Notes: generated from the sequence alone by a model not told the origin. A stretch of DNA of 64,000 nt from Aplectana chamaeleonis (GCA_029168955.1 JAPDOI010000173.1:62001-126000); one strand, 5' to 3'. Shown: positions 1 to 11,735, counted from the stretch's first letter. Numbers and translations: made by a program.

Positions 1-245
1 TCTCGACACGGTTTGCGGCCGCACGCTCCCGGGTCGGAAGAGCTTCCAGCGTCGCAGCCGCCGATCTGCTGACTTTAGGTGGGTTTTGAAAACCGCAAAC
101 TAAAAAAATTGGCGAAAATTCTGTAAAAAAGCAACATCGAGTCGGCTTTGGCGCTGGAAATCCGACTAACTCGAGCGCGTGCGGCCGCAAAGCGTGTCGA
201 GAAGCAATCGCAAACCGGAATTTGGCCCAGATAAGCACAGTACAG
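1..245. repeat. Inverted-repeat element (MITE-like, family P), cut by window start
   Basis: Bases 1-28 pair with 175-202 almost perfectly (ends TCTCGACACG and CGTGTCGAGA), and the arms stay similar inward to about 60 and 140. Bases 204-243 resemble the right end of the element at 54705-55000 (shared words GCAATCGC and CCGGAAT). It therefore looks like a partial or nested copy of the same non-autonomous family. No protein-coding potential is visible. Confidence 0.6.
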
Positions 246-1550
246 TGCGCGCCGGTACAATACATCCACCCCCATGTTCAGTCTATATGAGAAATAGTAC
301 TAAGATTGAATGTATTTGCACCTTTGTTCGGAAGTGTTTGGAATCATTCCATTTTATCGCGCCATCAGTATACATCCATCTTAGATGATAAGTTAGTATT
401 GTTATCATAATACTTTGTCATATGATTTAGAAAAGTGTCCAAAATATAATGAAATAATTTTAATACAGTCATATATTCTATACATATGTAGACTAGTGTA
501 CGTATACGTACAATACTGTGTGTACCCTCTATAAAACGTCGTGATTAACATCATTCGAGGCGCGAGCGGCGCGCACCGCGACGCCTCAGCCTCCGTCTGC
601 CCCACGCTCTCTCACTGTTTCTAACCTCCGCTCACCTGTTTCTAACCATTCCTACGCACCAGCATGCGTAGGAATCTATGAACTTCTGCGCTTTATAGCC
701 TGTATGTATACGTGCATACGTTGACTATATTTATGCGTGTATTTTCAGGTGTCTTCTGACGTAAATAGTGTAACGCACACGCACACAAGGTTTGCAGAAT
801 ATATTATATAAAGTAAGAACAATTTCAGCGGCATATGTTGCGAAGCTTCTGTACTTGGCAGAGTACCACCCTCCAAAGGGCCACCCATGGTTAGTACTCA
901 CCTAGAGTTTCCGAATGCAGGCCTTCTACAGTTGTGCACAACCACACCAGTAGTGACGCGGAGAGTCAAATGAGCATAGCCAGCTTTCTTATCTTATCTC
1001 TAATCTAGTAGAAACCTAGAGATTGCATTTGATTTCGTCCCCTCAGTTGAACAAGTTCATGCCTGTCTTGTTTTGTACGATACGTGTCAGCGGTGTAATG
1101 CATGCCAGAATGGAAGCTAATGGAAGCTCAATGCTGGTACGATAAATGCTGGTAATGGAAGCTCAATGCTGGTACGATTTCTTCAAAAATGTGACGCGGT
1201 TTCGCGCTGTCGACCTCTATCAATATTTATTTTTCAGCTCTAGGAAGTTATATAATATTGGTGTAAGTGGATATTCAGGATCCAAGCAGATTGTTATACC
1301 GTACACATGACGCTGAGCTCCCAATATTGTACTTGTATGAAGTTTTTGCGCACAAAACTCCATCTCTGATTTCTGTGTCTTACTCGAACCCTAGAAACAT
1401 TTAACATCCCTTCTCGCCATGATCCTTAATAAAATTCAAAGGCGAGAAAATTGGACTCGTAGGATGATTCTGAAAATAAAACTCTAGAAACGCGAACACG
1501 TATTCTGACCAAATTCGTTGTGATGTATTGTAGTCACGCACAACTCCTAA
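246..1550. other. No gene seen
   Basis: AT-rich sequence with short ORFs only. A local direct repeat of the phrase AATGGAAGCTCAATGCTGGT lies near 1115-1170. No splice-supported exon, RNA gene or recognisable transposon protein was found. Confidence 0.5.
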
Positions 1551-1554
1551 TTCC

Positions 1555-2010
1555 ACTGAGCCCTGCGCACTCCTTTAGAAGTCTTGCACCTTCCACCCTT
1601 CCTCGTCCTGCACACTCCTTCCCAAGCCCTGATTACACTCCGTGACATCCTACACATCCCTATTGGGGTCCTGAACACGTCCCATGATGTCCTGCACACT
1701 CCTACTGTGGTACTGCACACATTCTGTGATGTCCTGCAGTCATTCCGTGCGGTCCTGCACATATCCCATGACGTCCTGCACACCCCTACTGGGGTCCTGC
1801 CCACATTCTATGATGTCCTTCACACTTCTATTGGGGTTCTGCACACTCCTAATGAGGTCCTGCACACATCCATGACGTTCTGCACGCTCTAACTGACACT
1901 GTGCACACATTCCACAACGTCCTGGCCAACCCTTCTGAGGTTCTGCGCTCAGGTCCTGCACAGTTCGCACTACGTCCTGGGCAGTCCTGATAATTTCCTG
2001 CACCTTTCCT
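1555..2010. repeat. Minisatellite, about 46-bp unit made of two 23-bp halves
   Basis: Degenerate units built on GTCCTGCACACTCC and CATTCYATGATGTCCTGC recur about ten times or more. Both strands happen to be open (102 and 85 codons), giving a repeating VLHTP-type peptide. The openness follows from the repeat and does not argue for a gene. Confidence 0.75.
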
Positions 2011-2099
2011 TCAACGCCTTGCCCTTTTTTTCCAGTTCCTAAACGGTTTCCCGGTTTTCACTACTTTCCACGCATCTGAAGTACGTTTAGGCGGTGTAG

Positions 2100-2400
2100 G
2101 CTTCAATTATGGATCAAAATGCGCAACTACGAAGATTTACCGTTACCTTGTGATAAAATTTTTTTCACTGAAAAAAAACTGAAATCACCACAAAGCTACC
2201 AAAGAATCTCTTGTAAACTTCTTGTAAATCTCGTGAAAATGGCGAACTACAGAGATAAGTGGTAATTTTCTGGTAAACCGGTGGTAAATCTCTGGTAAAA
2301 CCAAGAATCCACAGATATTAGTGGTGTTTTGGTAAAAAAATTCGGCCTGACGAGGTAATCTGCCAGAATTTTCCCGATTTTTCGTAAAGTTTAACTTTTC
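2100..2400. repeat. AT-rich degenerate repeat built on GGTAAATCT / CTTGTAAA words
   Basis: The words GGTAAATCTC, TGGTAAACC and TTCTTGTAAA recur at irregular spacing. A similar style with TAATCTACCAGAATTC occurs at 7260-7475 and 7980-8250. It is probably remnants of one repeat family. No coding signal. Confidence 0.4.
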
Positions 2401-2861
2401 CTAGGAATTCACGCGGAAAAGCCAAAAGAAGGGGTCTGACGTGCGACAGAGCGACTAAAAGCATGTGACATGGGTGTTACGCGCTTAGCAGCCGTAGAAA
2501 GTAGCGAGAAATGTAGACAGGATACAGAATACATAGTGGCTAGCGAGTTTTAAGAAAGGGGCGGGGCTAGCGCAAATTCAGAGAAAGTTGGAAAGGAGGA
2601 CTGCGATGTGGAAAATGGGCGGATCACGTATACTGAAGGAGCGGAGCAAGAGTAAAAATGATGTGTGAATGCTGTTAATGGGCGGGGCGGGCACAATAAT
2701 GATGTGAATCCAAGTCGACGTGCGATGCGGCAACTGACGAAACCCGCTGAAATAACCTAATCACGCAGCACCGCGTGTTCAACACGTGAAATTTCCGTTT
2801 TCTGAGTGTATGGAGTGTTATCAGAGCACTTCGATCACGCGCGAACAACGAGTTAAGATCA

Positions 2862-2929
2862 AGGAACAGTGAGCGGGTGGGTTCATTAAGAACGTTGTTT
2901 CTTAATGAACCCACCCGCTCACTGTTCCT
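2862..2929. repeat. Perfect 31-bp inverted repeat with 6-nt loop
   Basis: The arms 2862-2892 and 2899-2929 are exact reverse complements around the loop CGTTGT. The outer flanks (AGTTAA left, TTAACT right) extend the pairing with a few mismatches. Perfect arms in such degenerate surroundings suggest a recent fold-back event. A transcript would form a very stable hairpin. Confidence 0.9.
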
Positions 2930-2984
2930 ATTAACTATTAACTGAAAATCCGTAGAAGTACAAAACGCTGTCAGGCTTTGCGAA

Positions 2985-3175
2985 GTTTATAAAATGTGCC
3001 TCCACCCAAACTTCGCCCTAGGGGGGGGAAGGTAATTTTGAGCGTTGAACACAAGTATGAGGTCTATTTCCAGATTTTTCAAAGACCAATGTACGTTTCG
3101 GAAGGTACAATGAGTACGGAAAACTGGCGAAAAACGCCTATAACTATTTGGATACTTTTTGGATTTCCGAAGCAT
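2985..3175. repeat. Fragment of dispersed repeat family R
   Basis: The stretch resembles phrases of the larger copies at 13.6-14.4, 23.0-24.0 and 50.7-52.1 kb, for example GTTGAACACAAGTATGAGGT against GCTGAACACGAATTTGAGGT. It contains a G8 run at 3021-3028. It is too short to define its ends. Confidence 0.4.
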
Positions 3176-3499
3176 TAGGGAACTCTGAGCGCGGATTATT
3201 TATGTACTGCTGCACACCCACAACTGCGAAAACACTGTTTCTCGAAAATCTAGCATGAAATTTCGAGGAAGCACTTGTGAGACATATTCAAACACCACCA
3301 TCGTTTCATTAATCTTCTCACACTCGGGATTCTTGAGTTACTCAATCATTGTTTAGAACGAATCGTTGAAGAGGAATAATTGAAAGTAAGACTCGAATTG
3401 GGGCACAGGAGAGAAACATTGTTTTCTACTCATACAAGCAACAGAGTAATAAGCGTTTGAAAGATTTTAAAGGATGCATAGAACGGAAAACGATGTGGA

Positions 3500-3800
3500 G
3501 TCGTTCGCGCGTCACTGGTAGCGCGCATCGTGTAGAGCGCTAGCGGTAGCGCTGTTTCATAGAGTCTATCGCGCTTCCCGTAGCGCGCCTTGCAAGTACT
3601 TGATACCGAACAGCGCTACGATGGCTGTGCCTAGCGCGCTTTGGCTATGCCAAGCGCGTTTAGGCTAGTCCAAGCAAGTTAGGGCTATGCCAAGCGCGTT
3701 TAGGCTATGCCAAGCGCGCTTAGGCTAGACCAAGCACGGTTGGGCTATGATGAGCGCGTTTGGGCTAAGACAAGCGCGCGCCTGCATGATACTTGATGGC
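3500..3800. repeat. Minisatellite, about 22-24 bp units (GGCTATGCCAAGCGCG)
   Basis: About six units of the type TTAGGCTATGCCAAGCGCG lie between 3640 and 3785. They are preceded by looser copies rich in TAGCGCG. The unit is short and degenerate, and no ORF is associated. Confidence 0.75.
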
Positions 3801-3939
3801 GAATAGCGCTAAGCCGTCCCCATAACGCGTCTGCGCTAGTTTTGACGCGCGCTTTCTCGATTCTTAATGCCGTCCCTGGATGTCATCGCGAGCGTGGAGG
3901 ACCCATTAGTAAAAAGGCTCAAGACTTCAACAAGAGCAG

Positions 3940-4145
3940 CGAAAGTGTGCAGAACCCATATGGTAGTGAGCAGAAACGTGTGCGGGACCTTCGTATAAGT
4001 ACGCCAAGCGCTGGAAAAAGTATGTGGAACCTAACTGGGAGTGCGCAGAGCGCCGGAGAACGTGTGCGGGACCCAACTGGAAGTGCGCCGAGCAACGTGG
4101 GCGGGACCCAACTGGGAGTGCACCGTGAAGTTGCAGGGTCATGCC
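3940..4145. repeat. Minisatellite, about 44-bp unit (GTGTGCGGGACCCAACTGG)
   Basis: Four to five units share GTGTGCGGGACCCAACTGG and AGTGCGCAGAGCGCCGG. The plus-strand ORF at 3842-4186 is a product of the repeat: its peptide repeats at the same period and has no family resemblance. Confidence 0.7.
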
Positions 4146-4147
4146 AG

Positions 4148-5415
4148 ATTTGTGCAGGTTCCTATATGGAGAGAGCGGGATGTTGAGGGGTTAGGCAGAA
4201 ATTTGACGGGTATGCGGGTGCGATTTTATGTGAGCGGAATGCTACAATATAAATATCCTGACTATTGAAGCTAGTTCCGGCATTCGGCGCATTTGAGGGA
4301 GGTTAGACATGATCATGGCTGTCTGTTGCAACTCGGTATCCCTACAGACCGTTTGACAACACAATGGGCCTCGCATAAGACATAAGTACAATAGTTTCGT
4401 GCAAGAAGTGCGCTTACACTGTGGAGCGCATTGTCAAAGAATTTTGCTGCAACGTAAATTTTCGAAGAGGCTGGTTAGCGCTAAGTTATCGACTGATTGC
4501 TTTTTCTGACCAACATTATCTTAAACATGTCTCATCAGTCATTTAATGAATTTTATTTACTATAGTCTGCTGTATACATTTCATTTAACATCTCCTCGTT
4601 TGCTGGATAGGTGAGTTAAGTCTTGTTCAAACTTACATACTAGGGCGCTCGGGGGACGGCGGCGACGCGGACGAGACACGGACCGTGGCGAAGGGGCAAC
4701 CCCTCCGTTGCGTGCCATGACGGCGTATTCTACTGCGGGCTGTGCTCAGATGCTGAGGGAGACGGCCGGAGAACCTCTATGCCGGGAACGACGGCTGACG
4801 ATTTCGAGGGTGCTGGCCAGCGGCTAACCATGTTGCATGCGACGCAGACGCAACGCGGAAATTGGCTTGCCCCCGAGCTGCAAAACACGCCAAGGCTGCT
4901 CCCGAAATACGCCTGCCATCTTCAATGCGGCCGGTTCGAAAAACAATTGATGAAAATTTCCAGTGGCCAAACGATGGGGATCGTAGCTCCGCTAACGTCT
5001 CACACAACGACCCGTTTGACTACCCATGGGGTGGACCACATTCAAAATCGGTAGTGGATCCAAATCTTCACCTGACCTATATGAAAAATATAGTTCTTAA
5101 TTCGAAAGCGAGCGTCTTTTTCAGCTGTTCACACATGAAGAACGTCTTCGTCTAACCGGATCCTCAAACAAGAGCCCGAAGAACTACATTGCGTTGAAGT
5201 CTAAAGATTTTTTTTGCGCTGAGCAGTGAGTTTGTCAATAACGGCTTTTTTTTCAAATAAAAATTACATTAATTATATCGATGTTTTTAGGCGCATTAGT
5301 CCATGGTTATGGAGTTGGAGACGAGCCAAACAAGTGGCTTCCGACGGACGCCTTTGGCAATCACATGAGAGCCGCCCTGAATACACTTTGGTTAGTCGAA
5401 CAGTTTTCAAAAATT
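4148..5415. other. No recognised gene; GC-rich patch at 4640-5060
   Basis: A GC-rich patch (about 4648-5054) has an open plus-strand frame of roughly 130 codons with several Cys residues, but no family was recognised and no splice sites support it. It may be the remnant of a retroelement 5' region. The rest is AT-rich with nothing seen. Confidence 0.3.
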
Positions 5416-5431
5416 ATGACAGTAGAACAGT

Positions 5432-5907
5432 CCCCTCAGACTGGAAGTCAAGCACCACAGTCCCGATCTTCAAGAAGAAATTGAGTCCTGCTGAATGTTG
5501 CAACTACCGGCCCATCCGACTTCTTAGCCATACAATGAAGATTTTCGAGAGGATTCTGGATAGAAGAATACGTGATGTCGTTGAGCTGAGCGTGAATCAG
5601 TGTGGTTTTGTCAGGAACTGCGGCACCGTCGAGGCTATCCATGCGACCCGACTTCTTGTGGAAAAGCATCGTGAAAAAGGAGAAGCTGTTCACCTCACGG
5701 AAAAAGGAAAAGGAAAAAGGAGAAGCTGTTCTCGTGACCAAGAGGACGACCTAAGCAGAGATGGCTGGATGTCTTGCACAACGATATGAAAATTGCAGGC
5801 CTCCATCCTGACAACGCGAATGACAAGGTCAAATGGCGGCAACGTTCGAGAAAAGCGGACCCTGCTACAATGCGGGACAAACGCTGAAGAAGAAGAAGAA
5901 GAAGAAG
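5432..5907 (+). mobile_element. RTE-type non-LTR retrotransposon, 5'-truncated and internally deleted, with 16-bp TSD
   Basis: The 16-mer ATGACAGTAGAACAGT occurs exactly at 5416-5431 and 5908-5923 and brackets the element. The left part encodes the start of an RTE-like reverse transcriptase, with motifs TTVPIFKKK, NYRPI and RLLSHTMKIFERILD. It then jumps near 5700 to a C-terminal RTE piece (WLDVLHNDMKIAGLHP) and ends in a (GAA)n tail at 5886-5907. The catalytic RT core is missing, so the copy is dead. A local duplication of GAAAAAGGAGAAGCTGTTC marks the internal junction. Exact flanking repeats plus a simple-repeat tail are the hallmark of target-primed reverse transcription. Confidence 0.85.
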
Positions 5908-6212
5908 ATGACAGTAGAACAGTGTTTTCGATCCTACATTTTGATGGAATGAAATCGTGGCGTGTAAACACCCGCGGCTCAATTTTGGTTAGCCTTTCTT
6001 TACGCTCATGCTGCACATATAAAATTGGGGCACGATCTAAACAGAGGAATTTGAAGACATCATGCACGCCCAAGATTATATCGATTTTATAACATGAATA
6101 GAAGCTTCAGAGCTGGTAGGTCCCTGTCAGAGTTGATTGAGCGGACGTGTCCTGCCTGGTCGATGCACACAGAAAGCATTGGAAATGAGGTGCAAAAAAC
6201 ACCCGGTGTGGC

Positions 6213-6545
6213 CTGCCGTCACCCGCCCGATCGATACGTATGAATAGAATGGTGGGATGAGGTTGAGAAATTCACTCGGGGTGGCTTTACGTGGATGACG
6301 GCCATGAGGAAATTGCGGGTTTGGCGGGCCGATATTGAATTGTTGCGTATGACTAGGAAGCTATCCACCCAGCTACCTCATGTTCTTAACTTTACTCCCC
6401 TTCACTATTTCTATGAATGGGTGCAGTCACGTAACCATCGTCATCACTTCCGGTGGGCTTTAGTCGCCCACACTGGGTGATTTTCTCAACCTCACACCCC
6501 CCCCCCCCGTTTTATTCATAAGTATCGACCGGGCGGGTGTCGGCG
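6213..6545. mobile_element. MITE-like element, about 75-bp terminal inverted repeats
   Basis: Left CACCCGCCCGATCGATAC (about 6218) pairs with right GTATCGACCGGGCGGGTG (about 6540). Pairing continues inward through GAGGTTGAGAAA. A C12 run (6497-6508) lies in the right arm where the left arm has a shorter G-rich stretch. The ORF at 6295-6480 lies inside the element and has no family resemblance. Confidence 0.7.
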
Positions 6546-6559
6546 GTTGACGGCGAGTT

Positions 6560-7255
6560 ACAGTTGCAAATAGCACCAACTCTGACCGGGGCCGTAGAAT
6601 TTGAAGCTGGCGAAAATATGATGCAAATATAGAAATAATAGGTTGATTCTTTTCTTCTTGCAGTGACTACGAGCGCCATAAGGAGCGTCGTCTTTGAAGC
6701 TGGATAGATCATACGAGAGGGTAATTCATAGAGAAGGCGAATTCCAAATGACGATTTCCCTGGAGACTTCCGTTTTTCAGAGCAAAATTTTGAGTCTAAA
6801 ACTCAAAGAGTTATGACCTTATCAGTGGAGTTCAATAAGGTATCAATGCTTGACTTGTGTCAAGAGGAGCAGTTCCGAATACTGTTCGAAAATGGCGCAA
6901 GATGTTAATCTTATTTGGAATTCACTTTTTATATAAAGTATTCACCCGTGGTGCTTCTCACGTGTAGTACGTATACCATTTTATTAGGTTGTTTCTGATC
7001 TCTTATTTAGGTTACTTATAATCTCCTGTAATTTTCTCTTGTTACGGTTTAGGTTACGGTTTATTGTTTGTGATGTAACCTGTTTTTGACTGCCCTGTGA
7101 ATAATTTTCTTAGCCTCCCTTGTTTGTGTTGAATGACAGTTTCTTTGTTTGTTTTCATAAAAAGACTTCAAGAAAAATGTGTGAACATTTGAAAGTATAT
7201 TATTGATTCATGCATGAAATCATCTCATGGACAGTGCTCATGGTGGAAACTACTT
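6560..7255. other. No gene seen
   Basis: AT-rich sequence. No exon, RNA gene or recognisable transposon was found. Confidence 0.5.
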
Positions 7256-7259
7256 CGGT

Positions 7260-8250
7260 GTTTAAGGTACTCAGGCCGAAAAAAATCTAGTAGATTTCCA
7301 AAAAATTTTCCTCCTTCACCAACAAAATCTACCGGAAAACGGATACAGATTTAGCGAAATTTACACGTAAAATTTCCGGAATTCTTCGGAATTCTACTAG
7401 AATTTTTCATAAATCTGCAGTGTTTCGGCCTGCGAAATCCTACCGGTTTTTGCCGAAATTCGTTGGTAATCTGGCGAAACGTACTTTTCTCGACCAGTAC
7501 GACTCGTAACCGGCTGTCCGATTACGAGCGCAAGTTAAACGCACGCGCCAGTGCCTTTTTTGGTCAACTTGCAGCCTTTGTCACGTTTTTGGGTAATTTT
7601 ACTAAAGCTAAGATATTCGTATTCATATTTGGATTAATACACATAACTTTCTTTAGGATAGGGATACAATTAGCCTACGTATAGTAGAATAACTCAAAAA
7701 CGAGACAAAGACAGCAAATTGACAAAAAATGGCAGTTGCGCGTGCGTTTATCTCGGGCCCGTGATCGGATAGCCGGTTACGAGCCGTACAGGTCGAAATA
7801 GTACGTTTCACCGGACTATCAAAGAATTTGGCAATGAGCTGGCGATTTTCGCTAGCCCAGTAGCTCGAGGCCGTAACTGCTCCAACCGTTGCCGAAACTG
7901 CTGATCTTCATCGTAGCATCGAATGATCCTTTCATTACTTTTACTGCTGTCTTCTGCGGTAGCCTGTCTACATCGTTACCCCTACTTCTGTCCTTTGTGC
8001 CTACTCAGCAAGAAAAAATCTACCAGATTTCCTGAAAATTCGAGTACTTTACCGCTTCTTGCTGGCGGAATTTCTCCCAAAAATATCGGTAATTTTTAAG
8101 TAATCTACCAGAATTCTCTAGTAATCTGCCATTATTCTCTAGTAATCTACCAGAATTCTCTCGAATTCTGCTGGAAAACTCCCGTAAATCACCACAATTC
8201 TCCCGTATTACGGGTGAATTTTCGCCTGTAATCTACTAGAAATTTCCCTG
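7260..8250. repeat. Degenerate AT-rich repeat (TAATCTACCAGAATTC words), split by a MITE
   Basis: Words such as CTACCGGAAA, CTAGTAATCTACCAGAATT and GAATTCTGC recur through 7260-7475 and 7980-8250. The block is interrupted by the element at 7475-7815. No coding signal is present. Confidence 0.4.
7475..7815. mobile_element. MITE-like element, about 130-bp terminal inverted repeats
   Basis: The left arm GAAACGTACTTTTCTCGACC pairs with the right-end complement GAAACGTACTATTTCGACC. Pairing continues through CGTAACCGGCT and AAACGCACGCGC. Length is about 340 bp with no coding capacity. It sits inside the degenerate AT-rich repeat and is therefore younger than it. Confidence 0.75.
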
Positions 8251-8252
8251 AA

Positions 8253-8775
8253 TATGCCTGAATTCTGCCACGTTACGACACAAAAATTTGAGAGTTTCCG
8301 ACTAATTTCTGCCCCATAAAAATGCTCAACGCTGTGTTTTTCCGCCCAAACTTCGAAAATGGTTTATGTAGGGCTTTTGCCACAAATTTCAGGCCGTTTT
8401 TCGCTAATAGGAGGTATAGTTGTTATTTCAGGGGTAATTCTTCAATCGCGGATTACGCAATTGCGAAAACTCCGTCTAAGGCTCGTGATTCGATCCTTAG
8501 ATATATCAATATATAAATCCTAGGACCGAATCACGAGCCTCAGGCGCAGTTTTCGCAATCGCGTGCTCCGCAATTGCGGAATTACCCCTGAAATGACCAC
8601 TATACCTCCTATTAGCGAAAAACGGCCTGTAATTTGTGGCAAGAGCCCTAAATAAACCCTTTCGAAGTTTGGGCGGAAAAACACAGCGCTGAGAATTTCT
8701 ATGGGGCAGAAATTAGTCGGAAAGTCCCAAATTTTCGTGTCGTAATTTGGCAGAATTTAGGCATATTAAGGGAAA
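8253..8775. mobile_element. Fold-back element, about 255-bp arms, almost no spacer
   Basis: The arms 8253-8513 and about 8520-8775 are reverse complements with scattered mismatches. Matching phrases include CGCCCAAACTTCGAAAATGG, GGCCGTTTTTCGCTAATAGG and AATCACGAGCC. The centre is the AT-rich stretch near 8500-8520. The small ORF at 8322-8516 is only one arm of the palindrome. Confidence 0.85.
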
Positions 8776-9077
8776 CTCTAGCCCATGAAGTCAGAACAAG
8801 CAGCGCAACCATTTATCCTATTTATCCTTGGTAAAAAAAAGATCAAATAACGAAACAAATTGATCAATTTAACAATCCACGAAGAATAAAATTTTCAATA
8901 ATGGCTAGCGTTCAGCCCGCGTCAAGGGATAGTAAAGGGAACGATTCTGATTTGGGATAGTAAAGTGGTAAACGTAGGCGTTTCGCATCAACTTCGACCT
9001 TGCAGTTCAGAATCGACGCGGAAATCAGATTTTGCGTCCTGAATAACTGCACTGGACAGAAGTCTAGGGTAGTCAGC
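8776..9077. other. No gene seen
   Basis: AT-rich spacer between two fold-back elements. It contains a short direct repeat of GGGATAGTAAAG near 8927-8965. Nothing else is recognised. Confidence 0.5.
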
Positions 9078-9422
9078 AAAACTGAACATTATCACGATTT
9101 TTCAGATGGAAAATGTCCTAATAGAATGCTTCTATAGTACAGAAAATTTGGCAAAAACACTTTTGTTTCTAAACAGCCTGATCAATCACTTACGAATAAC
9201 GGTGCTCGGCACTTGCTATACATGCGCTTCCCAGGGTACAAAATAACCTTTTGATTTTGCATCCATGAAAGCACATGTAACGCAAGTGCCGAGCACCCTT
9301 ATTCGTAAGTGATTGATCAGGCTGTTAACAAACAGAAGTGTTTTTGCCAAATTTTTCTGTACTTTAGAAGCATTCTATTAGAACATTTTCCATCTGAAAA
9401 ATCGTGATAATATTCAGTTTTA
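9078..9422. mobile_element. Fold-back element, about 145-bp arms, about 50-bp spacer
   Basis: The left arm runs from about 9078 (ACTGAACATTATCACG) to GTGCTCGGCACTTGC near 9220. The right arm runs from GCAAGTGCCGAGCAC near 9282 to about 9420. The element abuts the 5' end of RTE copy 1 directly. Confidence 0.85.
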
Positions 9423-11735
9423 GCCCAAGCCACAGTTTCGCCACCCTGAACTGTCGATCGCTGTCGAGTGATATCCCAAAAACTGCGCTATCCAGACTTC
9501 TGAGCTATTTCCATGCACCGTTTGCTGCTTTGCGGGAAACCCGCCTCAAGGATAGACCCGTCATCAGCGTCGGAGAGTACACCATCTACTGCGGTAACGC
9601 TGACGATAGAAGAGTGGGAGGTTGTGCAATAGCTGTAAGGAAGGATTTCTATGGTATGGTCAAGGACTTCATCTCAACGTCGTGCCGGAATGCATTCGTA
9701 AGAATTCGGATAGCGGGATCACAGAGGATTCAATCTGTGGATAGTGAGTGCTCATGCGCCCACTGAAACCGCCGAAGACAATTCGAAGGATGCGGTTTGT
9801 AAGGAACTCAATACGTTGCTGGCCAGGATACCTTGTCAACATGCTGTTGTCGTGGGGATTGACGCAAATGCGAAGATGGGACTTGATCAGGAATCCGAAG
9901 TACTCGGTAAATTGTTCTACCCAGTGGAGCAAACATCGGACAATGGCTACCGCCTTGTCGACTTTTGTGAACGCAGTGATCTGATTATTGCATCGACATT
10001 CAAGAGGAATCATCGCCTCCATCAGCTTACGTGGCAGGGACCAACCCAGCTATCTCCAGAAGAGCAGCGGAAGCGGAAGATGACAACTTTGAAACTACAG
10101 CTCGACTATGTTCTGACGAGGAATATTCCAGTATCGGACATTCGAAGATCTAGAGCTGTGTGGGATGTCCTCTGTCTGGGTGTCTGGGGTTCGTGAAATG
10201 ATCAACACCCTCCGTGCTATATGGATGAGCGAAAGGACACCCGATTCGTGGAGACATGCGATCATCGTACCTCTTCTCAAGAAGCTATCCGTCACGGATA
10301 CTAAAAACTACAGAGGAATCTCTCTACTTCGTGTCATGTACAAGGTTTTAGAACGTATCATTCTCGAGCGATTTATCAAACATCGTGAAGGAACGACCAG
10401 AGATGAGCAAGCCGGTTTTCGACCTGGAAAATCGACCATCGACCAAGTGTTCGTCGTGAGAAGAGTAATTGAATCGTGGCAGCGCTATTCGAAGCCATTA
10501 CAGCTTGCTTTTTTGGACTCTGAAGCCGCGTTCGACTCTCCTCATCGTGATCGATTGCTCATTGCTCTGCGGGCAGATGGAGTCCCGGAAAAGTATGCTA
10601 GGTTAATCGAGGACATGAACAAAGGAACAACAGCAGCAGTTCGTACACCTGTCGGATTTACGTCAGCTTTCGAGGTGAAAACAGAAATAAGGCAAGAAGC
10701 CGTTTCAGGACCTTTTCTTTTCAACTTCGCCGTTGATGACATCATGTGTAGGGTTGTAGAACAGTTTCCTGCGGATGTGATCCTAACACCATCAGGACGC
10801 TCCCTTGTCGACCTGGAGTACGCCGACGACATTGTGTTATTTGCTGAAAACAACGCAAAACTGCAAAGGATTGTGAACCTCATTTCGAAGTATGCCGCAG
10901 CCTGTGGACTTCGTCTTCGTCCCGACAAATGCAAGCAGATGTGGGTCTTTCAGAGGCCTTCAAAGGGAGTCTGTGTGGACGGATAACGTATCGAACTGGT
11001 GGACGATTTCTGGTATTTGGGCTGTTTGCTGAAGAACGATGGTAGTTATGCAGCGGATATTCGACAACGATGTGCGAAAGCTACGTCTGCATTCAATTCT
11101 CTAACCAAGTGTTTGTGGTCTACCACCATCGCGAAGGAAGTCAAGTCGCGCGTCTACCTATCCGCTATTCGCCCTATCATGATGTACGGATCGGAGACGT
11201 GGGAAGCACCAAAGACGCAGATGGAAAGGTTGGATGTCACGGAGGGGAAGCTTTTTAGGCGTTCGCTTGTATATTTCTGGCCGCGTGTATGCCATAACGA
11301 AGACCCTTACAAGGAAAGCGACGCAGTACATCAACGCTTGACACGAGGGAGGTGCCAGCATCTCCTGACGCCATCTCAAGCAGCAATGGAAAGTCGACTT
11401 CGAATGCTCGGGCATATACTAAGAAGAACGCCAGTTTGTCTCGTACAACACGCTTTCAGAATGCTTCCAAATCCTGTCTGGAAACGGCCACCTGGGCGTA
11501 GGCGAAAGTTCTGGACGGATGTGGTTAAAGAGGATTTAAAGTCACTCGGCATCGAAAGACAGTTCAGGCGCGCTGTTTCGTTTCGCAGGTAATAGAATAG
11601 TGAGAGCTGGATGGAATGTCTTCAAATTGTGGCTGGAGACCGTGAAAAACGGACACGGCTGACTACTAGGAGGGCACACCTCGGTGAAGATGCGGAATGA
11701 CCGCGTCAGGCGAAAGCCAACCGATTAAGTCAAGT
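9423..11735 (+). mobile_element. RTE-clade non-LTR retrotransposon, copy 1 (endonuclease + RT, internally deleted)
   Basis: The element encodes an apurinic-type endonuclease followed by reverse transcriptase. Endonuclease segments (9423-10170) show ALNCRSLS, VGGCAIAVRKD and VVGIDANAKMG, with a frameshift near 9745. RT segments (10190-11590) show YRGISLLRVMYKVLERI, EQAGFRPGKSTIDQVF, the catalytic block LEYADDIVLF and the C-terminal WKRPPGRRRKFWTDVVKEDL. Compared with copy 3, about 0.8 kb linking the two domains is missing at about 10170-10190. The first catalytic block reads FLDSEAAFDS. The stop TAA at 10984-10986 splits the RT. The 3' end is near CCAACCGATTAAGTCAAG at about 11720. Confidence 0.85.

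Noticed and set aside
4640..5060. GC-rich open frame with Cys residues
   Set aside because: No family recognised, no start or splice support; kept only as an unannotated patch.
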